Assembly: GCA_024409235.1 (NCBI GenBank)
Contig: JAKSUA010000028.1
Location: forward strand, 1-33,575
From: Bacteroidales bacterium
Lineage (GTDB): Bacteria; Bacteroidota; Bacteroidia; Bacteroidales; UBA1715
Reading direction: 5' to 3'
Length of the DNA: 33,575 bases
The notes beneath the pieces are model-generated. The model did not search any database, was not told where the DNA came from, and saw only the letters and a list, made by a program, of their open reading frames with translations. The translations under genes and the position numbers were made by a program. Shown here piece after piece: positions 1-7,041 of this stretch (position 1 is the first letter of the stretch; each line of letters starts with the position of its first letter).

Positions 1-1246
1 TCAAATCTCTGTTTGCTGTAGCCCTTGAACAAGCATTGATTTCCTGATACTCTTTGTTGGTGATTTTTCCTTTTTCTTTCACATACATAATTGCTTTTAT
101 CTGACGAGGATTCAAGCCTTTTGCTTGCAGGTCTTCTTCGTTAAACAAATCTTTGCGGAATACCACCCAAAAACCAGAACTTTCGTAATAATAGAGCGGT
201 TGAGGCAAGCCAGCTGCCGCACATTGCTCATTCATTTTACGGATTCCTCGACCCCATGCTTCGATGTAGCCGATACGAAAGAATGCGTTGGAAATATCGG
301 GATTGTGAGGAATGGAAGAATGCTTCTTCTGCAATGTGTCAATAGTCCAATTTTCGGGAAGTTCGCCATAATTCCATATCATAATCTTGTCTTTGTAAAC
401 ACTGATTTGAATAGGTGTTGCACCAGTGTAATCTTTATGGGCGATGGCATTGAGCAGAGCCTCTCGAATGGCTTCTTTGGGATATTCAAAGGTTTCGATT
501 CGATAAATATCATCGTAGCTTATCATTGCCTTGATATACTTGGTGAAAAGCAGTTCCATGGTTTTTTCCACCTGCTCAAACAGATTGCCGTGTACCTCAT
601 CTTGAAAACGCAAGTCGCTGTCTGATTCAAAGAATCCGATTTTGATGTATGCATTAGTTACGAACTTCTCGGGGTCGGGATGGAATAGCAACACGGCAGC
701 ACGTTTTAGATAATCACCATCGGTCAGTTTCAAATTGTTGAGCAAAAGTTCGTTACTGTCTGTTAATACATCTTCGCTAATACGATTGCTTTTTACACCT
801 TTCTTACGGAAGAAATCGAAAGTTTCTTGTTTCAAGTCAGTAACGGTAACATGAGGGACAGGAACGCCGTCCCAGTGTTTACCTTGCTTGCCGAGCAAGA
901 ACTTATCCAATGCCGCACCTTTCAACTCTTGCTTGGTGCTGCCACTGCGATAATGATATTCTCCTCTGCAACTTACAGGGTTTGGCTGTGGTTCGACAAC
1001 TATTTCGATGTAATCCCCGTGTTCTGTTTCGTGCAGATTCACTTCGGCAACAATGCCTAACACTGTGGTTATCTTGTTTGGCAAATCTTCCAAAAGTTTT
1101 TTTGCGTTATTTACGCCTACAATATTTCCATTATCGTCTTTACCGATAAATATTGTACCGCCTTGCGCATTGGCAAAGCCGCATATCCATTTCAGATACT
1201 CATCTTTCCAGATGGTCTTGAATTCTATGTTTTGTGATTCGGGCAT
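1..1246 (-). CDS. AlbA_2 / RecG-C-type ATP-binding regulator, 3' end beyond window
   Basis: This frame reads open from an ATG at 1246 through the window edge without a stop, so the C-terminus is missing. The N-terminus (EFKTIWKDEYLKWICGFAN, then GGTIFIGKDDNGNIVGV) matches the Schlafen AlbA_2 domain, a putative nucleic-acid-binding fold. Around residues 257-268 comes REALLNAIAHKDY, the N-box of the GHKL-like ATPase half found in the 'RecG-related' family of predicted transcriptional regulators. IWNYGELP and a glycine-rich GYIEAWGRGI follow. The last visible residues (EKGKITNKEYQEINACSRATA) look like the start of a helix-turn-helix. The architecture is therefore AlbA_2, GHKL-like, winged helix. 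The start lies 50 bp downstream of the membrane-protein gene on the same strand, so it may be the last gene of the ATPase/STAS-like run. The DUF4062 gene at 21267-22769 shares the same C-terminal half. Family is confident; the regulatory role is inferred. Confidence 0.85.
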   Translation of the reverse strand, partial: MPESQNIEFKTIWKDEYLKWICGFANAQGGTIFIGKDDNGNIVGVNNAKKLLEDLPNKITTVLGIVAEVNLHETEHGDYIEIVVEPQPNPVSCRGEYHYRSGSTKQELKGAALDKFLLGKQGKHWDGVPVPHVTVTDLKQETFDFFRKKGVKSNRISEDVLTDSNELLLNNLKLTDGDYLKRAAVLLFHPDPEKFVTNAYIKIGFFESDSDLRFQDEVHGNLFEQVEKTMELLFTKYIKAMISYDDIYRIETFEYPKEAIREALLNAIAHKDYTGATPIQISVYKDKIMIWNYGELPENWTIDTLQKKHSSIPHNPDISNAFFRIGYIEAWGRGIRKMNEQCAAAGLPQPLYYYESSGFWVVFRKDLFNEEDLQAKGLNPRQIKAIMYVKEKGKITNKEYQEINACSRATANRDL

Positions 1247-1296
1247 AAAAGTTACTATTTTAAAGTTTTACCTTCTCTGTTTTGTAGCGGGGCAGG

Positions 1297-1788
1297 TTAT
1301 TCACATTTCTCTATCAGTTTTTTTATTATTGTAGACTTTGATTCGCTTATTTTACTCTTTATTAATTCATTATATTTTGCCTCATTATAAAGATTAATTC
1401 CATCATCGCTGATTGAATTTGTCAATGCATCAATCAACGATTCCGAATCTGTATTGAGTTCTTTATATAAGAATTGATTTACAGAAAAGAACAAATCAAT
1501 AAACTTCTGTTGAAAATTTCTGCTATATTGTACTATATCATTAATCACGTTCTTTTTGTCATCTTCTGTAGATTCTTTCGATTTCAAAGTCTCAACTCTT
1601 TTCTCTACATTATCAAAAAACTCATAAAGGTGCTTAATATTGTAATCCAAAATCAATGTTTTTAGACTATTGTGTTTGGTTGTTTTTTTATATGCAAAAA
1701 TTGACCAAATAATATTGGTAAGTGCTATCAGTACATTTACTATAGTAACAATCATATCTGTATTGTTTTTTATCCAATCTGTCATCAT
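1297..1788 (-). CDS. Small one-helix membrane protein, unknown function
   Basis: This is a 163-residue protein. It has one hydrophobic segment near residues 12-32 (MIVTIVNVLIALTNIIWSIF), then a basic stop-transfer (AYKKTTKHN) and a long charged, probably helical cytoplasmic tail. The tail contains KRVETLKSKESTEDDKKN and a lysine-rich C-terminus. I do not recognise a named family. Its ATG overlaps the stop codon of the STAS-like gene (ATGA), so translation is probably coupled. That places it as the third member of a GHKL ATPase / STAS-like / membrane-protein set. A membrane anchor or effector for the two cytoplasmic partners is a reasonable guess, but nothing in the sequence proves it. No signal peptidase site is evident. 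Confidence 0.8.
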   Translation of the reverse strand: MMTDWIKNNTDMIVTIVNVLIALTNIIWSIFAYKKTTKHNSLKTLILDYNIKHLYEFFDNVEKRVETLKSKESTEDDKKNVINDIVQYSRNFQQKFIDLFFSVNQFLYKELNTDSESLIDALTNSISDDGINLYNEAKYNELIKSKISESKSTIIKKLIEKCE

Positions 1789-2135
1789 TTATCAAGAGCT
1801 GTTTGGTTTTTCAATATTCTATCTATAGCTTGATTTAGCGGAATTTCAAATTCATAATCTCCTTCAGAGATAAAATGAAATTTTTTCAAAAAATTCTCTT
1901 TACCAAGTTTGGTAACAACGTGAACTAAAAATTCCTCAAGAAAAGAAGGGTTTATTGAGTAAACATTTTTTGGAATGATTACGGTAATTTCACTGTATTT
2001 TTCCTCGATTTGGTCTATATTGGAATGTTTGCGAACATATTCCCCTCTGTCTCGACCAGTGAAAACTTTAGAAATTCTGTTACCTTCTTTAACTCTAAAA
2101 TCTTCGAGATTAATAATGTTATCTTTGCTCTGCAT
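1785..2135 (-). CDS. STAS-like domain protein (DUF4325 type)
   Basis: The frame opens at 2189, but that would overlap the ATPase gene. The ATG at 2135 lies 7 bp after the ATPase stop and gives a clean 116-residue protein, so I chose it. The early NLEDF and KVFTGRDRGEYVRKH, the strand ITVIIPKNV, then INPSFLEEFLVHVV and a final helix match the short STAS-like DUF4325 family as I know it. STAS-like proteins act as protein-protein switches, as anti-sigma-factor antagonists do, and their partners are often GHKL ATPases or kinases. The gene immediately upstream encodes exactly such an ATPase. The downstream membrane-protein gene overlaps this stop codon by ATGA. Family assignment is fairly good; the specific signalling role is inference from the gene pair. 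Confidence 0.72.
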   Translation of the reverse strand: MQSKDNIINLEDFRVKEGNRISKVFTGRDRGEYVRKHSNIDQIEEKYSEITVIIPKNVYSINPSFLEEFLVHVVTKLGKENFLKKFHFISEGDYEFEIPLNQAIDRILKNQTALDK

Positions 2136-2142
2136 AATGTAA

Positions 2143-3597
2143 TTATTTAATTTCTTGAATATCATCTTCATTAAGCAATAACTTGACACTTAACATTGTG
2201 CCTGGAAAATAATTGTTTGTTTTACAAACACATTTAGAATCAGGCTTGCATTCAATATCGCCATTATTATTAAATGCCATCACTCTAAATGTTTCATTGT
2301 TTTTGTTTTTTTCAACAATGTTATATCTGCCATCAAATATGATTTTTGTATTACCCGATAACAATGTCATTTTTGAAATGTTATCTTGCTTTGTATTGCC
2401 TTTTATATTAAAAAAACTCTCTATGAAACGGATAGAACCATTTCCCCTTTTGTAATTGTCCGTGGAAACCGATGTAACACCTTCTTGAAGTGCATATAAA
2501 GTCCAAAGATTTTCTTCTTCAAATTCCCCTTTTAGAAACAATAATTTTTTTGTGTATTTATTAGACAAATCAAGCATCTTCTTGACAATATCCTTGTTGG
2601 GGCAATCGTCCGACTTGAATTTTTCATATATGGTTCTACCAAAATTAAGTATCACTAAACGGAATAAACCACAATGATTGTTGTTGTCGTCATAATCTCT
2701 AAAGAAACCTATTGAAAATCTTTTATTCGTGGTAGAATGTTCCTCGGCGTTTATTAAGATTTCCCCTATTACTGTGCATAAATCATCTCTTTTTTGAGGT
2801 GTTAGTTTTTTATTCATTTTGCCTAAACAGGAAATGACATAATCTATCAACTCTGTCGTATCCAATTCTTTTTGGTTCATTCTTTTCTGTTCACTTGTGT
2901 TCTTTTCAATAGAATGAATTCTTAGCGGATATTCTACGACATTGTCATATTCTCTTTTCGCTATTCCCAATGTTGCAGGGGAACCTACAGACCACATCAT
3001 TTCTTTTAGTTCTTTATTGTTGATATTAATGCCACCAAATTGTGGGAAAATATCTTTTTTGATACGATAGTTATTCCTACATATCTTTTTGAAATGCACG
3101 TAATCTTTTAATATTATATCAAGTAGCACTTGTGTGCTTAGTTCAGTGCTTTCACAATTTGCATAATCCAGTGTTAATCTATCTATATCTTCAATCAGTA
3201 ATGCATATATTATCTTTCGCAGTGTATCATAACTTTCTTCTGGTGTATCAATTATAGAAAATTTAGTTGGTATAGAAACCAACCCATTTGTTGGTTTATT
3301 ATTCTTCTGAATATCTTTTAATAAGAAAGGGCTATCGGGTGTTTCTAATAAGTATCTAAGATCAGATGGCAAAAATCTTCGCAAACATTCTTTTTTATGA
3401 GGAGAAACAGATGTACGACCAATGCTATTTGTACTTTTTATTCGTCTGAATTTTCTCGGAACAGATACAATTTGCCTTGATTGAACAATATTTCTATCAT
3501 TACGTTTTTGTTTCCGTCGCCTATTCTTTTTACGGCTACACTTTAATGCAGCCCTCATTCGTATTTCTTGCAATATTTTTTGCTTATTCTTTCTCAT
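2143..3597 (-). CDS. GHKL-type ATPase with basic N-terminus, partner of STAS-like protein
   Basis: This is a 484-residue protein. Residues 1-75 are extremely basic (SRKKNRRRKQKRNDR), suggesting contact with nucleic acid or anionic lipid. Residues about 105-165 (SIIDTPEESYDTLRK, then IDRLTLDYANCESTELS) resemble a degenerate STAS-like fold. Residues 279-290 (EILINAEEHSTT) form the GHKL N-box with the Asn and acidic residues in place. ILNFGRTI (316-323) takes the position of the usual DxG motif, and RGNGSIRF (384-391) matches the glycine-rich lid. The C-terminal FPGTMLSVKL resembles the closing strand of this fold. No dimerisation/phosphoacceptor helix, receiver or sensor domain is visible, so it is not a normal histidine kinase. 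It is followed after 7 bp by the STAS-like gene. A TAnnTTTG box lies 43 bp upstream of the ATG. The fold is confident; substrate and role are unknown. Confidence 0.78.
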   Translation of the reverse strand: MRKNKQKILQEIRMRAALKCSRKKNRRRKQKRNDRNIVQSRQIVSVPRKFRRIKSTNSIGRTSVSPHKKECLRRFLPSDLRYLLETPDSPFLLKDIQKNNKPTNGLVSIPTKFSIIDTPEESYDTLRKIIYALLIEDIDRLTLDYANCESTELSTQVLLDIILKDYVHFKKICRNNYRIKKDIFPQFGGININNKELKEMMWSVGSPATLGIAKREYDNVVEYPLRIHSIEKNTSEQKRMNQKELDTTELIDYVISCLGKMNKKLTPQKRDDLCTVIGEILINAEEHSTTNKRFSIGFFRDYDDNNNHCGLFRLVILNFGRTIYEKFKSDDCPNKDIVKKMLDLSNKYTKKLLFLKGEFEEENLWTLYALQEGVTSVSTDNYKRGNGSIRFIESFFNIKGNTKQDNISKMTLLSGNTKIIFDGRYNIVEKNKNNETFRVMAFNNNGDIECKPDSKCVCKTNNYFPGTMLSVKLLLNEDDIQEIK

Positions 3598-3639
3598 ACT
3601 TATCTTTCAAATCCATGTTTTTGAGTCTCTCTAATTAAG

Positions 3640-3668
3640 CAAATATATATTATATGTTTCTATTCAAT
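3640..3668 (-). promoter_or_regulatory. Promoter for the ATPase/STAS-like run
   Basis: On the minus strand a perfect TATATTTG (3647-3640) matches the Bacteroidota -7 consensus TAnnTTTG. It is preceded, after 17 bases, by ATTG (3668-3665), one mismatch from the -33 TTTG. The -33 part overlaps the last codons of the rhuM-like gene. It would start a transcript about 35 bases before the ATPase ATG, separating this run from the upstream gene. Confidence 0.5.
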
Positions 3669-5084
3669 TGTTACAATTAATCCTAAACCTAATTTTTCAG
3701 AGATTTCTGAGAGGATTTCGGCTTTATGCGTAGTAGGAATGTTTGTGTTTACAAAAAATCCGTTTCCAAGTGGTTTTGTTGCAATTGCATACTTTGGATT
3801 GATTTGATTCTCTGTAAGAATAAGATTGTCGTATGCAATCGTGAAATTTAGGTCGCGAACACGTTCGGCGCCTGCGTATTGAATAACTTCAATAAATGTG
3901 TCAGCAACAGTGTTGTATCGAATTTCTTTTCCGTCAGGAAATATTACTTTAATTTTTTGACGACTTGATGTAGATTGTGATACCTCTAATTTTGTTCCAT
4001 CAAGAGAAATAAAATCAACTTGCAAACCAAGATTTAGTTGCTCTGATATTTGTTTGATGATAGCAGCTTTTGTTGGCGTATCACTACAAGTATTGGCATA
4101 CAAACCTTTGCCAATGTATTTCATAGCAATACGATAACGTTCATTTATGTCGTTTTCGGCAACAATCATATTATCACCACAAACATTGATATTTAGATTG
4201 CGAACTTTTTCAATATCAGCATATTGAATAACTTTAATGAGCGTATTGAGAACCTTTTGCTCTTCAAAAACTTGACCGTCAGGAGTCTCAACTCTAAGGA
4301 TTTGGGATTTATGTTTGGATTCTTGACTGACCTTAGTCTCTTCTGGATTGTAATATGGCGAATCCCAATTTATTTGATTAATAACTATGTTCCAATCTTT
4401 TAGTTCATTTTTGAATCTGTCGCCATAGAATGTCTCAATGATATTTAAAGCAACAACTGTTTTCTTATATTCTGTATCTAGTACAGGTCGTAAGGCATCA
4501 ATAAGTTTAGGATTAGCACTGCGAATTAAATCGTTTATGAATTTATATGCATCAAAAATCTGTCCGTTGTAGAAAATGCCTTCAAATGGTGGCAATGCGG
4601 TACGAATAAAGAAATCTATTTTCTCTTGGTGATTGTTGAGGATTTCCCGTTGTTTGTTGAGTTCATTTTCTATTGATGAAAACCTTTGGTTAAAGGCATA
4701 TCCTTGGAGCAAATAATTTTTGAGAACTTTGTTCGCCCATTGACGAAACTGAATACCATTGGCAGATTTTACTCTATATCCAACAGATAAAATAACATCA
4801 ATATTGTAGTAGGAAACTTTGTAAGTTTTGCCGTCAGTGGCAGTTGTCGCAAAATTTGCGACAACTGAAATTCCTTTTAGCTCTTCTTTAATGGCATTCG
4901 TAATATGTTTGCCAATAGTTTTTATATCTCTTCCAAATAAAATGGATAATTGTTGCCGATTCAGCCAAACACTCTCATTTTCTACACGAACTTCTAATTT
5001 AATTTCTTCGTTTGGCTGATATAGAACAACTTCTCCAAGATTATTCTGTTGCTTGTCGACTTGTAAAAGTGTATTATTTTTCAT
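3660..5084 (-). CDS. RhuM-family protein with tandem C-terminal repeat module
   Basis: This is a 474-residue protein. Residues about 15-165 are typical of the RhuM family: SVWLNRQQLSILFGRD, KHITNAIKEEL, NFATTATDGKTYKVSYYNID, VGYRVKSANGIQFRQWAN and LKNYLLQGYAFN. The RhuM family is widespread in accessory regions and its biochemical role is unresolved. A central part reads IFYNGQIFDAYKFINDLIRSA. The C-terminus carries two copies of a module of about 98 residues (261-358 and 376-474). Each runs from a PDG beta-hairpin through (T)xIxVIQYA and ERVRxLN to a final KAxILxxISExLxLGL. The ATG at 5084 is preferred over an in-frame TTG at 5105, which lies inside the predicted -7 promoter box. The gene is separately promoted and is followed by the ATPase/STAS-like run. 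Family confident; function unknown. Confidence 0.82.
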   Translation of the reverse strand: MKNNTLLQVDKQQNNLGEVVLYQPNEEIKLEVRVENESVWLNRQQLSILFGRDIKTIGKHITNAIKEELKGISVVANFATTATDGKTYKVSYYNIDVILSVGYRVKSANGIQFRQWANKVLKNYLLQGYAFNQRFSSIENELNKQREILNNHQEKIDFFIRTALPPFEGIFYNGQIFDAYKFINDLIRSANPKLIDALRPVLDTEYKKTVVALNIIETFYGDRFKNELKDWNIVINQINWDSPYYNPEETKVSQESKHKSQILRVETPDGQVFEEQKVLNTLIKVIQYADIEKVRNLNINVCGDNMIVAENDINERYRIAMKYIGKGLYANTCSDTPTKAAIIKQISEQLNLGLQVDFISLDGTKLEVSQSTSSRQKIKVIFPDGKEIRYNTVADTFIEVIQYAGAERVRDLNFTIAYDNLILTENQINPKYAIATKPLGNGFFVNTNIPTTHKAEILSEISEKLGLGLIVTIE

Positions 5085-5102
5085 AATTGGCTTTTCTTGA
5101 CA

Positions 5103-5134
5103 CAAAAATATTACAACATAGTATTGTCTACAAG
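5103..5134 (-). promoter_or_regulatory. Promoter of the RhuM-family gene
   Basis: Minus-strand CTTG (5134-5131), 20 bases, then TATTTTTG (5110-5103) fit the Bacteroidota -33/-7 pattern with one mismatch in the -33 box. The expected transcript start falls roughly 10-15 bases before the ATG at 5084, which decides the start codon of that gene. Confidence 0.5.
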
Positions 5135-5257
5135 ACTAATTTTTCGCAAAATCCATAAGCAAATAGTAACAAAAACATATTATTGTAAGATTTGCTGTTC
5201 AGTCGAATTTTAATACAATTCCAGTTCTTTGAAATTCCTATTAAGTGAAATAAATCA

Positions 5258-5265
5258 TATATTTG
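5258..5265 (+). promoter_or_regulatory. -7 promoter box of tadA
   Basis: TATATTTG matches TAnnTTTG, 21 bases before the tadA ATG. The nearest upstream TTTG (5228-5231) is 26 bases away, longer than usual, so only the -7 box is well supported. The 181-base divergent gap 5106-5286 otherwise holds no gene that I can support. Confidence 0.4.
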
Positions 5266-5286
5266 CCAAACATTGTTTTCTAATAA

Positions 5287-5730
5287 ATGGCAGAAAAAAA
5301 GACCGACGAGTATTATATGGAACAGGCTCTTGCGCAGGCAAAACTTGCGTACGAGAAAGACGAGGTTCCTATTGGTTGCGTGATAGTTTGCGAGGACCAG
5401 ATTATTGCCCGTGCCCATAATCTGTCTGAAACATTGAACGATCCGACTGCTCACGCAGAAATGCAGGCATTTACGATAGCAACGGATTTTTTAGGAGGAA
5501 AAAATCTCCAGAAATGTACATTGTATGTCACTGTTGAGCCTTGTGTAATGTGCTGTGGTGCATCGTATTGGGAACAATTGGGAAAAATAGTCTATGGAGC
5601 ATCGGATGTAAAACGCAAAGTATCGGAATTACACAGCCGGATATTGCACCCAAAAACCATTGTTGTTGGCGGTGTTCTTAAAGAACAATGCGAAGAATTA
5701 ATGCAGAATTTTTTTAAAGAAAAACGATAA
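5287..5730 (+). CDS. tadA: tRNA-specific adenosine deaminase TadA
   Basis: This 147-residue zinc-dependent deaminase converts A34 to inosine in the tRNA anticodon wobble position. The HAE motif (residues 56-58, zinc ligand His and proton-shuttling Glu) and PCVMC (85-89, the two zinc-ligand cysteines) are intact. The EVPIGCVIV strand and the substrate-loop asparagine of RAHN are where TadA has them. Length is normal for the family. The OmpH-like gene follows after 11 bp, so the two are probably co-transcribed from the box at 5258. The related guanine deaminases share the zinc motifs, so the exact substrate rests on overall resemblance. Confidence 0.93.
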   Translation: MAEKKTDEYYMEQALAQAKLAYEKDEVPIGCVIVCEDQIIARAHNLSETLNDPTAHAEMQAFTIATDFLGGKNLQKCTLYVTVEPCVMCCGASYWEQLGKIVYGASDVKRKVSELHSRILHPKTIVVGGVLKEQCEELMQNFFKEKR

Positions 5731-5741
5731 AACTTAAAATC

Positions 5742-6389
5742 ATGAAAAACGGAAACATTATTGTAAACATTATTTTTGGAGTAGCAATCATTATCCTATT
5801 TGTATTGTATGTTCAAAAACCTTCTGTAGAAAGCAAGAAAGATACTGAAACTCAAGATGTCGCAGCTGTATTGGACACAATCTTTGCAGATGAAGAAATG
5901 GTTGAAGCTAATTTCCCTATTGCTTATGTAATAGTTGATTCTGTAATGCACAACTATCTATATTATCAAAAACTAGAAAAACAATATCAAAACTTAGTTA
6001 TTTCAGAAGAAAATAAACTTCAGAAAAAAGCAGAACAATTCCAGAAAGATGTTCAGGATTTTCAATATCAGATTGACAACAGAATTATCACAACTGCCGA
6101 TGCACAGGCAAAAGAAGCTGAATTAACTAACCGTCAGCAACAACTATACGCAGAACAACAGAAAAAACAACAGGAATTAGCTGCTAAAGAACAAAAACTT
6201 TTGGATCAACTAATCGACAGCGTAAATGCCTGCATAAGATTCTACAATGCTGATGGCAAATATAAAATTATCCTAAACAACGCATATCAAAGCAGTGTAC
6301 TTTACGCTGAAGAGGAGCTTAATATTACCAACGACATTCTTAAAGTGATGAATGCCCGTTACAATGCGTCTCAAGCAAAAAAGAAATAG
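5742..6389 (+). CDS. OmpH/Skp-family periplasmic chaperone-like protein
   Basis: This is a 215-residue protein. An N-terminal hydrophobic helix (residues 8-22, VNIIFGVAIIILFVL) acts as signal or membrane anchor. A short strand, IAYVIVDSVMHNY, follows; it is the usual opening of the OmpH/Skp body. Then comes a long coiled coil rich in Gln, Lys and Glu (about 80-165), which in Skp forms the jellyfish-like tentacles that hold unfolded outer-membrane proteins. The final ADGKYKIILNNAYQSSVLYAEEELNITNDILKVMN is the conserved second half of the beta body. No lipobox is seen. It lies between tadA and ubiX on the same strand. Confidence 0.85.
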   Translation: MKNGNIIVNIIFGVAIIILFVLYVQKPSVESKKDTETQDVAAVLDTIFADEEMVEANFPIAYVIVDSVMHNYLYYQKLEKQYQNLVISEENKLQKKAEQFQKDVQDFQYQIDNRIITTADAQAKEAELTNRQQQLYAEQQKKQQELAAKEQKLLDQLIDSVNACIRFYNADGKYKIILNNAYQSSVLYAEEELNITNDILKVMNARYNASQAKKK

Positions 6390-6414
6390 TTTTAGGAGAT
6401 TTTAATCTTTCTCC

Positions 6415-6966
6415 ATGAAAATTATCGTTGCCGTAACAGGTGCATCGGGAGCAATTTATGCACAATTGTTATTTGACAAGCTACACGAATTACATTGTCA
6501 GATAGACGAGGTTTGCGTTGTTTTTTCAATGACAGCAAAAGAAGTATGGAAATACGAAATGCAGTCTGCACCTAACTTATATAATTTCAAGCAATTCAAC
6601 GACGACGATTTTTTCTCACCAATAGCCTCTGGATCAGCGCAATATGATGCAATGGTCATTTGTCCATGCAGTGCAGGAACCATGGGAAGAATTGCACACG
6701 GAACTGCAGACACATTGATAACACGTGCTGCTGATGTCATGCTTAAAGAGCGGCGAAAATTAATTTTGGCTTTCCGTGAAATGCCATACAGTCTTATTCA
6801 CATAAAAAATATGGAACTAATAACGCTTGCCGGTGGAATCATCTGCCCGGCAAGTCCTTCTTTTTATGCTCAGCAAAACACAATCAACGAAGTTTGTAAC
6901 TCAGTCACAGACAGGATTATCGACCTCATCGGACTGTCAAACAACTGCTACCGTTGGGGAGAGTAA
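6415..6966 (+). CDS. ubiX: UbiX-family flavin prenyltransferase
   Basis: This is a 183-residue flavoprotein. UbiX joins a dimethylallyl group to FMN to make the prenylated flavin cofactor used by UbiD-type decarboxylases. The N-terminal VAVTGASGAIYAQLL is the flavin-binding start. IASGSAQYDAMVICPCSAGTMGRIAHG and the following TLITRAADVMLKERRKLILAFREMP carry the conserved Ser/Cys and R-E-x-P positions, and the final PASPSFY is typical. No UbiD partner lies in this window. Because Bacteroidota make menaquinone rather than ubiquinone, the cofactor probably serves another decarboxylase; that is inference. A short GGAGA/TCTCC stem (6395-6414) directly precedes the ATG; its meaning is unclear. Confidence 0.92.
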   Translation: MKIIVAVTGASGAIYAQLLFDKLHELHCQIDEVCVVFSMTAKEVWKYEMQSAPNLYNFKQFNDDDFFSPIASGSAQYDAMVICPCSAGTMGRIAHGTADTLITRAADVMLKERRKLILAFREMPYSLIHIKNMELITLAGGIICPASPSFYAQQNTINEVCNSVTDRIIDLIGLSNNCYRWGE

Positions 6967-7010
6967 AAGAATCTTTTCATCTTGTTATTTCATATTTACT
7001 TGCTTTTTCA

Positions 7011-7018
7011 TATCTTTG
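7011..7018 (+). promoter_or_regulatory. -7 promoter box of the secreted repeat protein
   Basis: TATCTTTG fits TAnnTTTG, 23 bases before the ATG at 7042. No clear TTTG was found at the -33 distance. The box makes the secreted-protein gene a separate transcript from ubiX. Confidence 0.45.
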
Positions 7019-7041
7019 AAAAGATTTGAATTTTTAGCAAA

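Noticed and set aside
5085..5105. TTG start for the RhuM-family gene at 5105
   Set aside because: It falls inside the predicted -7 promoter box, and an ATG 21 bases downstream gives a family-typical start.
5128..5454. Minus-strand open frame of 108 codons across the tadA start
   Set aside because: It overlaps tadA antisense, has no family resemblance and covers the divergent promoter region.
6395..6414. GGAGA/TCTCC hairpin before ubiX as a regulatory RNA
   Set aside because: The stem is only 5 bp with a 10-base AT-rich loop; chance is likely and no riboswitch consensus is seen.
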